Part shown: positions 47,458 through 56,942 of the stretch, one piece after another
How positions within the stretch are numbered: position 1 is the stretch's first letter
Layout: each line of letters opens with the position of its first letter
Assembly (NCBI RefSeq): GCF_029946165.1
Contig: NZ_JAQSDZ010000005.1
Coordinates: 331,516-395,515 of the forward strand
Length of the DNA stretch: 64,000 nucleotides
Source: Methylotenera sp.
GTDB lineage: Bacteria > Pseudomonadota > Gammaproteobacteria > Burkholderiales > Methylophilaceae
Direction of reading: 5' to 3'
Notes under the pieces: model-generated
Told to the model about the DNA's origin: nothing
What the model saw: the letters and a program-made list of their open reading frames with translations, nothing else
The model's database searches: none
Program-made: the position numbers and the translations under genes

Positions 47458-47808
47458 ATGAAATATATTATTTTTAAATATTTAATCACAGCGGGCGTGG
47501 TGGTCATGGTTTCAGAGTTTGCTAAGCGCAGTGACAAGCTCGGCGGCTTGATTGCTGCATTGCCCTTGGTGACCGTGCTTACACTAATTTGGCTATATGT
47601 GGAGCATCAACCCACCAGTAAAATTGCCAATCATGCCTACTACACTTTTTGGTATGTATTGCCAACGTTGCCTATGTTTTTACTTTTCCCTTACTTGCTG
47701 CCTAAATGGGGGTTTGTGCTTACTTTGACAGCCTGTGTGGTATTTACTATAGCTACTTTTTTATTATTCGCCTTATTAGTAAAACAGTTTGGTATAGACC
47801 TAATTTAG
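47458..47808 (+). CDS. DUF3147 family inner-membrane protein
   Basis: The 116-residue protein is almost entirely hydrophobic, with four predicted transmembrane segments and the conserved start FKYLITAGVVVMVSEFAKRSDKLGGLIAALP. This is the DUF3147 pattern. The function is unknown. It lies 12 bp after the multicopper oxidase gene, so it belongs to the copper operon by position only. Confidence 0.8.
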   Translation: MKYIIFKYLITAGVVVMVSEFAKRSDKLGGLIAALPLVTVLTLIWLYVEHQPTSKIANHAYYTFWYVLPTLPMFLLFPYLLPKWGFVLTLTACVVFTIATFLLFALLVKQFGIDLI

Positions 47809-47904
47809 ATAGGGTTAATTTAACACATGTTTTTATAAAAAAAGCTTCTTAATCATACGATTAGCGCGTAAAATGCGCGAACTTAAAAAATTGTAGCGAA
47901 TACC

Positions 47905-50061
47905 TTGGAACAATATACAACAATGCTCGCAAAGCCCATTCATAGCTATCGCCCTTACTGGGCGAAGCGGTTTGGTGCTGCGCCGATTTTACCTATGTCT
48001 CGTGCTGAGATGGATGAACTTGGCTGGGATAGTTGCGACATTATTTTGATTTCGGGTGATGCTTATATTGACCACCCGAGCTTTGGTATTGCTTTAGTTG
48101 GTCGTTTATTAGAAGCGCAAGGTTTTCGCGTAGGCATTATCGCCCAGCCAGATTGGCAAAATGCCAATGCGTTTAAATCGTTAGGGAAGCCTAATCTTTA
48201 CTTCGGCGTGACTGCTGGCAATATGGACAGCATGGTAAATCGTTACACTGCAGATAGAAAAATCCGTAGTGACGATGCTTACACACCAGATGCTGCGCCA
48301 AATAAACGTCCTGATAGAGCTGTTCTGGTTTACTCGCAACGTTGTCGCGAGGCATATTCAGATGTGCCTTTGGTGATTGGCAGTATTGAAGCGAGTTTGC
48401 GCCGTATTGCGCATTACGACTACTGGAGTGATAAAGTTCGCCGCAGTGTGTTAATCGATTCGAAAGCGGATATTTTGCTTTACGGCAATGCTGAGCGGGC
48501 TTTAATTGAGTTAAGTCACCGCATTGCTAAAGGCGAAAAAATCACGGATATTCAAGATATTCGAGGTACGGCTTTCTTGCGTAAAAAGGTACCAGAAGGC
48601 TGGAGCGAAATTGAAAGTACTAAATTAGACCGCCCAGGCACTGTTGAAAAGCATGTTGACCCTTACGAAATGAAAATGGGTAAAGCGGATGCCAGTTGTG
48701 CAACAGACGAGAATAATGCGAAACCAGCGTTACCTGAAGGCACAAAAGCCATTGAAATCGTTCGTAAGCCTAAAGCAGACCGTACTAAACAATTTGTGCG
48801 TTTGCCTGATTATGAAGCGGTTGCGCAAGACCCTGTGTTGTATGCGCATGCTTCACGCGTGTTGCACTTAGAAGCCAACCCTGGCAATGCGCGCGCTTTG
48901 GTGCAAAAACATGGCGATAGAGAAGTGTGGTTAAACCCACCGCCGATTCCACTCACCACCAAAGAGATGGACTACGTTTACGATATGCCGTATGCGCGTA
49001 AGCCGCATCCAGCTTATGGCGATGCAAAAATTCCTGCATGGGAAATGATACGCTTTAGTGTGAATATCATGCGCGGCTGTTTTGGTGGCTGTACGTTTTG
49101 CAGTATTACTGAACATGAAGGTCGCATCATTCAAAGCCGCAGTGAAGCTTCAATTTTGAAAGAAGTTGAAGAGATTCGCGACAAAGTTGAAGGCTTTACT
49201 GGTGTGATTTCAGACCTTGGTGGCCCAACGGCTAATATGTACCGAATCGCTTGTAAGTCAGAGACCATCGAGAAAAACTGTCGCAAGTTAAGTTGTGTAT
49301 ATCCCGGAGTTTGTGAAAACTTGAACACAGACCACACAGCTTTAATCCAGCTATACCGTAAAGCGCGTGCCATTAAAGGTGTTAAAAAGATTTTAATCGG
49401 CAGCGGCGTTCGCTATGATCTCGCTGTGAAATCACCTGAATATGTCAAAGAGCTGGTGCAACATCATGTGGGCGGCTATTTGAAAATCGCCCCTGAGCAT
49501 TCTGAAGAAAATGTATTAAGCAAAATGATGAAGCCAGGCATGGATGCCTACGATGAGTTTAAAGCCATGTTTGAAAAGTTTAGTGCTGAAGCGGGTAAGA
49601 AGCAGTATCTAATACCGTACTTTATTGCCGCGCATCCTGGCACTACTGAACTGGATATGCTTAATTTAGCGCTTTGGCTTAAAAAGTACGACTTTAAGTT
49701 AGACCAAGTACAAACATTTACGCCAACACCAATGGCAATGGCAACGGCGATGTACCATTCGGGCAAAAACCCGCTCCGTAAAGTCACGGCAGATTCTGAT
49801 GATGTGCCAATTCCCAAAGCGGGTAATGTGCGTAAACTGCATAAAGCCTTTATTCGCTACCATGACCCTAACAACTGGCCTATGCTCCGTGAGGCATTAA
49901 CAAAAATGGGTCGTGCAGATTTAATTGGTAACGGCAAACAGCACTTGATACCAGCCTGGCAGCCACTTTCAAACAAGCCAATTACTACGGTGCGTGGTGA
50001 GAAACTTGAACGAACTGTTAGACCTAGACGTGTGTCAGAAGTCAAACGCAAATATTCCTAA
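47905..50061 (+). CDS. YgiQ family radical SAM protein
   Basis: A 718-residue radical SAM protein of the YgiQ (UPF0313) family. The [4Fe-4S] cysteines are C392, C396 and C399 in [17 protein letters not shown]. The N-terminal cobalamin-binding-like region starts [29 protein letters not shown], and the DUF3362 domain is at the C-terminus. Its substrate is unknown. The frame starts with TTG at 47905; an in-frame ATG at 47923 fits the family start equally well. A TAAAAT with a CG-rich discriminator, much like that before glyA, lies about 35 bp upstream. Confidence 0.93.
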   Translation: MEQYTTMLAKPIHSYRPYWAKRFGAAPILPMSRAEMDELGWDSCDIILISGDAYIDHPSFGIALVGRLLEAQGFRVGIIAQPDWQNANAFKSLGKPNLYFGVTAGNMDSMVNRYTADRKIRSDDAYTPDAAPNKRPDRAVLVYSQRCREAYSDVPLVIGSIEASLRRIAHYDYWSDKVRRSVLIDSKADILLYGNAERALIELSHRIAKGEKITDIQDIRGTAFLRKKVPEGWSEIESTKLDRPGTVEKHVDPYEMKMGKADASCATDENNAKPALPEGTKAIEIVRKPKADRTKQFVRLPDYEAVAQDPVLYAHASRVLHLEANPGNARALVQKHGDREVWLNPPPIPLTTKEMDYVYDMPYARKPHPAYGDAKIPAWEMIRFSVNIMRGCFGGCTFCSITEHEGRIIQSRSEASILKEVEEIRDKVEGFTGVISDLGGPTANMYRIACKSETIEKNCRKLSCVYPGVCENLNTDHTALIQLYRKARAIKGVKKILIGSGVRYDLAVKSPEYVKELVQHHVGGYLKIAPEHSEENVLSKMMKPGMDAYDEFKAMFEKFSAEAGKKQYLIPYFIAAHPGTTELDMLNLALWLKKYDFKLDQVQTFTPTPMAMATAMYHSGKNPLRKVTADSDDVPIPKAGNVRKLHKAFIRYHDPNNWPMLREALTKMGRADLIGNGKQHLIPAWQPLSNKPITTVRGEKLERTVRPRRVSEVKRKYS

Positions 50062-50143
50062 GCGCTCTTGCTAGCTAAAAGTTCCAGCTAAAGTATTAGG
50101 TGTGTTTGTATTGCTAACATTTCTACTACTTTAAGGCGGCTCC

Positions 50144-51025
50144 ATGATTTTTCGATGTAAATGGATTTTGCAATTCAAACGGCTATTCAGCGCTATTCTC
50201 ACATTTGTTTTTTTAGCGCTTGCTACCACCAATGCTTGTGCCGAAAAGGGTTTGTTCTGGAAAGTGGAGTCGCCTGCGGGTAAAGCCAGTTATCTATTTG
50301 GCACTATGCATACTGATGACAATCGTGTGACTAATTTTTCCCCAGCGGTTGATAAAGCCTTGCAGTCTGTAGATGCGTTTATGATGGAAACAATCTCAGC
50401 TAATGACCCAAGTGTATTCAAAATGCCAGATGGTGATTTAAAAAATATGCTGAGTGAAGCAGAGCTAGATAAAGTTTATACGCTAGCTGAATTTCACGTG
50501 ATGCACCGTGGTGCTACAACCCAAATGAAGCCTTGGTTGCTTGCTGTGGTGTTTGATTCACCCAAACCGCTCACACCATTCGCGCAAGATAATCTACTCA
50601 TGACTAAGTCTGAAGATTTCGGCAAAGAAGTGATTGGCATTGAAGATGCAAAAGAACATTTTGGCGTAATGGATAGCTTTAGTCGCGATGAACAGCTTAC
50701 CATGTTGCGCGCGGTGTTAAAACGTAGCCCAGAACAGAAAGAGCGTGACTTTGAATCATTAATGGCGGCTTATTTAGCAGGAGATAGTAATAAAGTCGCT
50801 GCCCTAGACGAAAAAATCACAGGCGGTATGCTTCCTCCAGCCTTGAGGGCAAAAATGCGCTCTAAGTTATTAGATGAGCGCAATGTGGTGATGGCGCAAC
50901 GTATTGTAGAAGTGGCTGATAGCAAGAGCGTATTCGTGGCTGTTGGCGCCTCGCACTTAGCTGGTAAGGGAGGTTTAATTGCTCGGTTAAGACAAGCGGG
51001 TTATAGATTAAGCCCAATCCGCTAA
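50144..51025 (+). CDS. TraB/GumN family protein
   Basis: The 293-residue protein has a signal-like N-terminus (about 10-30) and the TraB/GumN pattern: GLFWKVESPAGKASYLFGTMHTDD, ETISANDP, IGIEDAKEHF and the closing VFVAVGASHLAGKGGLIARLRQAGY. The conserved GTxH and E/D residues suggest a Tiki-like metalloprotease fold in the periplasm. The substrate is not known. It stands alone, with 82 bp to ygiQ upstream and a convergent unknown gene 195 bp downstream. Confidence 0.88.
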   Translation: MIFRCKWILQFKRLFSAILTFVFLALATTNACAEKGLFWKVESPAGKASYLFGTMHTDDNRVTNFSPAVDKALQSVDAFMMETISANDPSVFKMPDGDLKNMLSEAELDKVYTLAEFHVMHRGATTQMKPWLLAVVFDSPKPLTPFAQDNLLMTKSEDFGKEVIGIEDAKEHFGVMDSFSRDEQLTMLRAVLKRSPEQKERDFESLMAAYLAGDSNKVAALDEKITGGMLPPALRAKMRSKLLDERNVVMAQRIVEVADSKSVFVAVGASHLAGKGGLIARLRQAGYRLSPIR

Positions 51026-51220
51026 GCTCATTCAATCAGATTCGATCAATCAGATTCAATACATTCAGCTGGATATCCTGTAATTAAGGTATCAAAATTA
51101 AAGCTTAGTCGCTAATTTGTAGCAAAAAGTGAAGAACTTTATAGTTGGCAATTGCACCAACATATCACCGTTGCACCACTATATAGCTCGATTAACTGCC
51201 TAAGCTGAATCCGTAAGTAT

Positions 51221-51583
51221 TTATCTAATACCACCCACATACTTATGTGGATCTATTACCTCTTTTAAATCTTCTACTTCTTCTTCAAATGAGGGTGCTA
51301 AAGTATTCCGAAATTCCTTGGTATCATTCTTAGTTGCACTGAATTTTTCTGGAATTGGTATCGGCGTAGATAATTTTCCAAACATCATTATTTCAAAACG
51401 ATCGACATATTCATTCAGGTCGGTTAATCCTTGTTCACGACATAGCGCAATAATATGTGTGGCATAAGCTTCATTTTCAACAAACCATTTAATATCAATG
51501 GTTCTACTTATCTTACGTCTCAGTATTACGCTAATAAGCGCAGCTACTGAGACTTTTTCAGTGCTATGCAAAGTTTCAGCCAT
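51221..51583 (-). CDS. Unknown small protein translationally coupled to amtB
   Basis: I do not recognise this 120-residue soluble protein. Its N-terminal half is helical and basic (VAALISVILRRKISRTIDIKWF), and its C-terminal third is acidic (FEEEVEDLKEVIDPHKYVGG). It has no signal peptide or membrane segment, so it acts in the cytoplasm. Its ATG overlaps the amtB stop as TAATG, so it must be made together with the transporter. In most bacteria the amtB partner gene is the PII protein glnK, but this protein lacks PII motifs. A regulator or cytoplasmic partner of the transporter is a reasonable guess. Confidence 0.6.
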   Translation of the reverse strand: MAETLHSTEKVSVAALISVILRRKISRTIDIKWFVENEAYATHIIALCREQGLTDLNEYVDRFEIMMFGKLSTPIPIPEKFSATKNDTKEFRNTLAPSFEEEVEDLKEVIDPHKYVGGIR

Positions 51584-53061
51584 TACAATATCCTCTCTGC
51601 GTGCTGAGTGATGTCAAGACCATCGTGTTCATCTTCGGCATCCACACGTAGACCAATTAATAAGTCCACAACTTTTAAAATAACAAGCGTGACTATTGCG
51701 CTGTAAGCCAAGGTAGTAAAGGCCGCCACGGCTTGTAATGTCACATTCGCGTCTAAACCACTTAACGCCTTATCTGCAAAAACGCCAGTTAATACTGCAC
51801 CAACTAAACCGCCCACACCATGAATACCAAACACGTCTAATGCATCATCAGCACCTAATAAGCGCTTGAGGCTCGTTGCACCCACGTAACAAAGTGCACC
51901 ACTAGCAATACCAATCGCTAATGCACCGTTAACATTGACAAATCCAGATGCAGGCGTGATAGCAACAAGCCCAGCCACAGCTCCCGAGGCGAACCCCAGC
52001 ATGGTGATTCTTGATTTAACTAACCATTCAATTAGTATCCAAGTTAATGCTGCCATAGCAGCCGCTATTTGGGTCACTAGCATCGCCATGCCTGCACGAC
52101 CATCGGCTGCTAATGCGGAGCCTGCATTAAAGCCAAACCAACCAACCCATAACAGAGAGGCCCCAACCAGTGTATACACTAGGTTAAATGGAATAAAGGG
52201 TACTTTGCCATAACCTACTCTAGGGCCTAATACGTAAGCGCAAACGAGGCCAGCAGCACCTGCGTTAATGTGAACTACGGTTCCTCCAGCAAAATCTAAT
52301 ACACCCATCGATGCGAACAAACCTGTTGGCTCCCAAACCCAGTGTGCTACAGGTGCGTAAACTAATATTGACCAAAGCCCCATAAACACTAGCATTGCTG
52401 TAAAACGCATGCGTTCGGCAAACGCGCCAACAATTAAAGCCGGTGTAATAATCGCAAACGTCATTTGAAACATCACAAATACTGATTCTGGAATGGTTGG
52501 TGCTAAGTGACTCACAGAAAGTTGGCTAGTAGCTTTAATGTAACTAATACCGGATAACATTAGACGGTCTAAGCTACCCAGATAGGGCGTTCCAGGTGTA
52601 AATGCAAGGCTGTAACCAATAAGTATCCAAATAACACTCACCAAGCAACAGATTGCAAAGCTTTGCAAAGCAGTTGAAAGTACATTTTTCTTGCGCACCA
52701 TCCCTGCGTAAAACAAGACTAGTCCAGGTATGGTCATTAACAAAACCAATGCTGTGGAAGACAGCATCCATGCCGTGTCACCCGAGTTGATTTTATCAAA
52801 ACCAACTAAGTAAGGTTTTGTATAAACGGATTCTGCGGTTGGTGTTACATCGACAGTAGCCATTTTGGGAGTAACAGGAGGAGCAACTTGCTCTTGTGTA
52901 TAAGTTGATTCAATTGTTGATGTCGGTGAATCTATGCTTGCAGCCACAGGCTCTGCGTTTGGACTTTCAATAGTAGATGTCTCTGAGTATGCTGGCATTG
53001 CCAACAAGTTAATTGCTACAACAAAAAGCCATATCCATAGATTGCTTTTTTTAGAGTACAT
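51583..53061 (-). CDS. amtB: Ammonium transporter
   Basis: An Amt/MEP/Rh channel of 492 residues with a signal peptide (about 1-26) and a Ser/Thr/Glu-rich periplasmic extension before eleven membrane helices. Family blocks include WMLSSTALVLLMTIPGLVLFYAGMVRKKN (N-terminal helix), DFAGGTVVHINAGAAGL and the final FGIHGVGGLVGAVLTG with the pore histidine. A sigma-54 promoter 100 bp upstream predicts induction by nitrogen limitation. glnK is absent from the neighbourhood; an unknown small gene is coupled downstream instead. Confidence 0.96.
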   Translation of the reverse strand: MYSKKSNLWIWLFVVAINLLAMPAYSETSTIESPNAEPVAASIDSPTSTIESTYTQEQVAPPVTPKMATVDVTPTAESVYTKPYLVGFDKINSGDTAWMLSSTALVLLMTIPGLVLFYAGMVRKKNVLSTALQSFAICCLVSVIWILIGYSLAFTPGTPYLGSLDRLMLSGISYIKATSQLSVSHLAPTIPESVFVMFQMTFAIITPALIVGAFAERMRFTAMLVFMGLWSILVYAPVAHWVWEPTGLFASMGVLDFAGGTVVHINAGAAGLVCAYVLGPRVGYGKVPFIPFNLVYTLVGASLLWVGWFGFNAGSALAADGRAGMAMLVTQIAAAMAALTWILIEWLVKSRITMLGFASGAVAGLVAITPASGFVNVNGALAIGIASGALCYVGATSLKRLLGADDALDVFGIHGVGGLVGAVLTGVFADKALSGLDANVTLQAVAAFTTLAYSAIVTLVILKVVDLLIGLRVDAEDEHDGLDITQHAERIL

Positions 53062-53130
53062 AAGTTTTAATTCCTAAGTATTTAATATTTTTGACGGATT
53101 AAAATTAACAATCTGAACTATAAAATCTGT

Positions 53131-53150
53131 TTTAGATACCGTTATCTAAA
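53131..53150. repeat. Short inverted repeat in the amtB leader
   Basis: TTTAGATA (53131-53138) and TATCTAAA (53143-53150) form a perfect 8-bp stem around the tetraloop CCGT. It covers the predicted sigma-54 start region of amtB, so it is either a 5' mRNA stem or an operator. Confidence 0.45.
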
Positions 53151-53159
53151 TTAATGTAA

Positions 53160-53173
53160 GCAAAAAATATGCC
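53160..53173 (-). promoter_or_regulatory. Sigma-54 promoter of amtB
   Basis: On the minus strand AAGGCATATTTTTTGCTT gives the -24 GG (53173-53172) and -12 GC (53161-53160) exactly 10 bp apart. Compared with the core GGCACRNNNNTTGC only one base differs. The predicted start lies about 87 nt before the amtB ATG. No clean NtrC dyad was found upstream, where the unknown 245-residue gene ends. Confidence 0.7.
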
Positions 53174-53183
53174 TTAACGTATG

Positions 53184-53921
53184 TTATTGAAACTTTTTAA
53201 CATTGTAGTTGAGGTTTTCGGGTTCATTGTTCATGGCTTCTATCGCTTCGTCCATCACTTGCGTAGCTATAGTGCCACCTATTTCACCCTCTAGCCATGC
53301 GCGCAAATGTTTCAAAAATGATTTAAGTTGATCTGGCTTATAGGTGCGCAACTGAACAGTTTTACCTGTGTTGATTAACGAGAGAAGTTGATTTTGCTGA
53401 CCTACAGACCAAGGCATACTCTGAGTAAGTTCTATTAAGAATGGATTTAGCTTTTGGTTAAATCCATTTTCAAATTTACCTAGTAAATCTAAAATTTTAA
53501 GAAGTAGGCATTGGAATGTTAAAAACTCTGGGGTGCTAATTACTTGGCTGGTAAATAGCGCTTGGTATTGGTTATTGTCTATTTCATTGATTGACTCAAT
53601 TGCGGGATCAATCGACAGATTGTTACCCGTATTGTCTTTAACCACCTTGGCAGCTGAATCACTATCACCAAGCAATAAAGCACGGTGAAGTGCTCTTAGT
53701 AAGTCGCGTTGTTGGTCCGCGATTCCATAAGTTTGACAGACTTCTTTTGCAAAACTATTAAGTCCATTAAATACAGAGCCTGTGTCTTGGAAATAAGTCG
53801 ACCATTTTTCAATGACCTCATTTGCTTCTTCTTCACTTAATACAGTTTGTAAACTTAAATATATAGAGTTTTGTTTCGAATTTTTTGTAATGTTTGGTTC
53901 TGAGTTTTGATTGATCTTCAT
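53184..53921 (-). CDS. Unknown helical cytoplasmic protein
   Basis: I do not recognise this 245-residue protein. It has no signal peptide or membrane segment. It appears mostly helical, with a charged Asn/Lys-rich N-terminus, a middle region rich in Leu (FQCLLLKILDLLGKF) and a C-terminal block LKSFLKHLRAWLEGEIGG followed by an acidic helix. It lies 161 bp after the sensor-CheW gene and 122 bp before amtB, all on the same strand. It has no sigma-54 site of its own that I can see. Position suggests a role in the same nitrogen- or chemotaxis-linked unit. Confidence 0.55.
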   Translation of the reverse strand: MKINQNSEPNITKNSKQNSIYLSLQTVLSEEEANEVIEKWSTYFQDTGSVFNGLNSFAKEVCQTYGIADQQRDLLRALHRALLLGDSDSAAKVVKDNTGNNLSIDPAIESINEIDNNQYQALFTSQVISTPEFLTFQCLLLKILDLLGKFENGFNQKLNPFLIELTQSMPWSVGQQNQLLSLINTGKTVQLRTYKPDQLKSFLKHLRAWLEGEIGGTIATQVMDEAIEAMNNEPENLNYNVKKFQ

Positions 53922-54082
53922 TGAGATGCGCTTAAGATTCTGATAATGGTTTTATTAAGCAAAGTCTGCAAATCTCGTTATGCCATTCTCTTTTATTACT
54001 TGGGCACAACGAAAGATTAATACTTGTGCACGAGACTTTGCACTTGTCGTCAATACTTCTATGGATTGCATTAACGTAGCTC

Positions 54083-56635
54083 TTAAGCAGCTTTTTTATC
54101 CTCGCCGACTAACTCAAAGGGGTTACTGAGCATATTGAGCAGGTATTTAATATCAATCCCTTGAATGAGAAGATTTCCACTATTAGCTTTAATGATTTGT
54201 TTGACTAATACTCCGCCTTTATTGACTGCAAGCGGAGTTTGGGTCACTTGGCTTTGATTAAACTGCGCCACGGAATGTAAGGCACCCACCAGCAAGCCAA
54301 TCTTGTGTTGTTGGTATTCAATCACGATGACTTGGCTATGGGTATCAACGACTGTCAGTTTTCCGCTGAGTAAGTATCCAAGATCATATACCCAAGCAAA
54401 AGTCTTACCTTCGCTCTCATGTTGTATGGCTAGTATGCCAACACGTTCTGAACCGCTTCCTATAGAAACACGGGAGACTTCAGAGGCTGGTAACGCCTCC
54501 AGTATGTATTCAGCTTCTACTGCAAATAGCCCGCCATCAATAAAGAAAGTAGCAAATTCAGGATCCGTTGATTGAGTCATCGATACATTAATAATCGATG
54601 CTGAATTGTTACCAGAGCTGTAATTATTACGGACTTCTCCAAAGGAGTCATAAACCACAGCGATAACATCCTCCTTGTAGCCATCACTCACTTTAAATTC
54701 TCTATAACCATTGCTGCTGCTGCATCCCAGTATTGAATAATGTCCATCGTGTATCACAATACGAGATGTACTTTTACCATTAGGCAAAGCAAGTAAATCA
54801 GCATCCATTTCTAGCATTGTGCCAACAGGACGGGTTGGGTCGGTGCTTGAAATGATTTGACCTTGCCTATCGATATAAAAAGCTGTAACGGATTTTTTAT
54901 CTGTTATGCCACCTTGCAGCATGGCAGAAAACTCGGTAGATGAGTCAAACACAATGCCAATGCCGCCGACTACTGAGTTGCCATTTGGTGACATAATGGC
55001 TGCGTGGTAGATGTATGTTGGTGCATTGCCATAGAGCCTGTCTTGTGCAAAAGGCGAAACATAATATTGTTGTTCTGTACGTAGTGACAATACTTGCGCA
55101 AGTGTAGTCTCGTCTACTTTTGTGCCGATGATAGAAGCATTAGCTTCCATGGGGTTTGTGCTGGCAATAATGCTGCCAGTCTTGTCATACACAAATATTC
55201 GGCTATAAACGGTATATAGAGAGTTGATATATTCGAGTATGTCGGTAATCAGCATGACTGTTTTATGGTCGATTGTGGGGGAGGCCAGTGCCGCTCTTAG
55301 TTCTGGTGTCACTGCCCACCAACGGCAGTCATCTGAACGTTCATATAAATTGCGATCAAGTAAGTCGACTAATAAATGGGATACGAATTCGGAGTCTTGT
55401 AATCTGGAAGCCAACACGGTTTCGTATAAATCATTAATTGACTGAGCAAATAGTTCGTTACTGCGGGTACCTGTTTCACTAATTTGGTCTAACACGGTTT
55501 TTAATTTCAGTAACTCACCGCTTTGACCAGCCGTCATCACCTGTCCATTCCACACCACTCGGCGTATGGTTGATGCAGCATTCATGACTTCAAATAATGG
55601 AGGGCAAAAGGATTGTGCATGTGACAACAGGCCTTCAGCTACTACAGGATCTAATGTTGTTAAAGCATTGGTTTCCTTGCTGGTAAAAGCAATGTCAATG
55701 GGAGTCATCACTTGGCCTTGCCAACCTTTTGGCCCTAAGTAACCTTGATAACCATCAGAAGTAAAGGTGCTTACTAAATATTTTCGGCCACTAAACACTT
55801 TTAAATTTGAATGCATTTCATCATTGACGGGTACAACAGAACCTACTGGAACCCATGTCTTATCGCTCGACTCTATGACGGAATTATCACTATCTAGTAG
55901 CAACATTACCGATCGCCCAGTAGGATCGCCATGAGATTTAAAAATACTCGCCATTTCCTCTACAAAATCGAAGCATAGACATAACACGCCAATCACTTCG
56001 TCTGTGTGGGGATGTCGCATTCGCTTGGAATAAATGAGCGCTTTATTTTTGTTAGGGCGTAGGTCCGAAGCACGATACGTTTCGATGTATTGATCTGAAT
56101 TTAAGGTTTCTTTAATTAGAGGATCTAAGCTGCCTTCAATGCGTGTTTCTTCGTTAATTTGGACTAAAACATTGCCGTGTACATCCAGTAAAATAATTTC
56201 ATCATAAACCGTATATTTTTTTCTATAAGCGAGTAAACGGTCGCGAATGATTTCATCATTACCTGATAAGCCCGCAACAAATTCACATAATTCATTATCA
56301 GTGGCTAAAAAACCAACATCGGCGGTGCGTTCATAAAGATTACGTACCAAAATGTCGATGACATAATGCGCTTTGGTGCCATTTTCATTGAGTACAGTAG
56401 CCACCTTTTCTTGCACTAGGCTTAATACCAGTTCTTTTTCTAAGCGGTTAAAGCCCGCACGAGTTGCCGCCATCGTAGGTAAAATACTTTTTGCCTCAGT
56501 TGGGCAATTCATTTTTGCTGAAGACTCGATCATGCGCCACATTAGGTTTAACTCATGTAACGATTGTTCACAACGTATGACATCTCTCATGTACGGGAGA
56601 AAGTTATCAAGTTCAATCGTAGTAATTTGGCTCAT
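54083..56635 (-). CDS. Cytoplasmic tandem sensor protein with C-terminal CheW domain
   Basis: An 850-residue protein without membrane segments. It contains two Cache-like sensor modules, each preceded by a similar helical segment (LVRNLYERTADVGFLATDNEL near 122 and LLDRNLYERSDDCRWWAVTPEL near 430) and each with a strand-rich core (YDEIILLDVHGNVLVQ and YSRIFVYDKTGSIIAS). The last 150 residues resemble CheW (FFIDGGLFAVEAEYILEAL, then GLLVGALHSVAQF). CheW scaffolds couple receptors to the kinase CheA; here the sensor is fused directly to the scaffold. No cheA, cheY or mcp gene lies in the window. A good sigma-54 promoter precedes the gene. Confidence 0.75.
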   Translation of the reverse strand: MSQITTIELDNFLPYMRDVIRCEQSLHELNLMWRMIESSAKMNCPTEAKSILPTMAATRAGFNRLEKELVLSLVQEKVATVLNENGTKAHYVIDILVRNLYERTADVGFLATDNELCEFVAGLSGNDEIIRDRLLAYRKKYTVYDEIILLDVHGNVLVQINEETRIEGSLDPLIKETLNSDQYIETYRASDLRPNKNKALIYSKRMRHPHTDEVIGVLCLCFDFVEEMASIFKSHGDPTGRSVMLLLDSDNSVIESSDKTWVPVGSVVPVNDEMHSNLKVFSGRKYLVSTFTSDGYQGYLGPKGWQGQVMTPIDIAFTSKETNALTTLDPVVAEGLLSHAQSFCPPLFEVMNAASTIRRVVWNGQVMTAGQSGELLKLKTVLDQISETGTRSNELFAQSINDLYETVLASRLQDSEFVSHLLVDLLDRNLYERSDDCRWWAVTPELRAALASPTIDHKTVMLITDILEYINSLYTVYSRIFVYDKTGSIIASTNPMEANASIIGTKVDETTLAQVLSLRTEQQYYVSPFAQDRLYGNAPTYIYHAAIMSPNGNSVVGGIGIVFDSSTEFSAMLQGGITDKKSVTAFYIDRQGQIISSTDPTRPVGTMLEMDADLLALPNGKSTSRIVIHDGHYSILGCSSSNGYREFKVSDGYKEDVIAVVYDSFGEVRNNYSSGNNSASIINVSMTQSTDPEFATFFIDGGLFAVEAEYILEALPASEVSRVSIGSGSERVGILAIQHESEGKTFAWVYDLGYLLSGKLTVVDTHSQVIVIEYQQHKIGLLVGALHSVAQFNQSQVTQTPLAVNKGGVLVKQIIKANSGNLLIQGIDIKYLLNMLSNPFELVGEDKKAA

Positions 56636-56695
56636 GTAGACCTCGTAAAATTATTGCTCTAGCAATTGTTAAGTAGAACTTTTAATTACTGTTAA

Positions 56696-56709
56696 GCAAA
56701 ATGCAAGCC
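56696..56709 (-). promoter_or_regulatory. Sigma-54 promoter of the sensor-CheW gene
   Basis: On the minus strand CTGGCTTGCATTTTGCTTA has TGGC at -24 and TTGCTT at -12 with GG (56709-56708) and GC (56697-56696) exactly 10 bp apart. The predicted start is about 49 nt before the ATG at 56635. It faces away from the GGDEF-EAL promoter in the same 360-bp intergenic region. Confidence 0.7.
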
Positions 56710-56794
56710 AGCGCAGAAAATCCAAGGATGTAGTAGGCTCTCTATAATGATCTCTCTCATTTGAAGAAGTTAAATGTTTGAAATAGCTTAACTT

Positions 56795-56860
56795 TGGTGC
56801 ATGGTAGGAAGCACTCGCACCTTTAAAGTGAACTTAGCTCCTAATGCTGACCTTGGAGCT
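56795..56860. promoter_or_regulatory. Candidate shared activator region between two divergent sigma-54 promoters
   Basis: This stretch lies roughly midway between the two divergent sigma-54 promoters, at the usual distance for enhancer binding. It holds GGTGC (56796-56800) opposed to GCACC (56817-56821), and AGCTCC (56836-56841) opposed to GGAGCT (56855-56860). Neither dyad has the orientation or spacing of the NtrC consensus, so another activator may bind here. Confidence 0.4.
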
Positions 56861-56928
56861 CATGCTGATAATCTACTAACACGGCGCACCAATCACTTTG
56901 AGTACTTAAGCTTTCTTCTTTCAGACAT

Positions 56929-56942
56929 GGCATAAATTCTGC
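56929..56942 (+). promoter_or_regulatory. Sigma-54 promoter of the PAS-GGDEF-EAL gene
   Basis: CATGGCATAAATTCTGCTTA has TGGCA at -24 and CTGCTT at -12, with GG (56929-56930) and GC (56941-56942) exactly 10 bp apart. Two core bases differ from the consensus. The predicted start is about 42 nt before the ATG at 56996. Confidence 0.6.

Noticed and set aside
51032..51057. Direct repeat TCAATCAGATTC (two copies)
   Set aside because: Only two short copies with no further structure; likely a local duplication without function.
51152..51181. Two TTGCACCA sequences that look like NtrC half-sites
   Set aside because: They are direct, not inverted, lack the GGTGC half, and lie between two convergent genes about 2 kb from the amtB promoter.
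56795..56821. GGTGC...GCACC dyad as an NtrC binding site
   Set aside because: The half-sites are in the opposite order to the NtrC consensus (GCAC...GTGC) and too far apart, so I list it only as an unspecified activator region.
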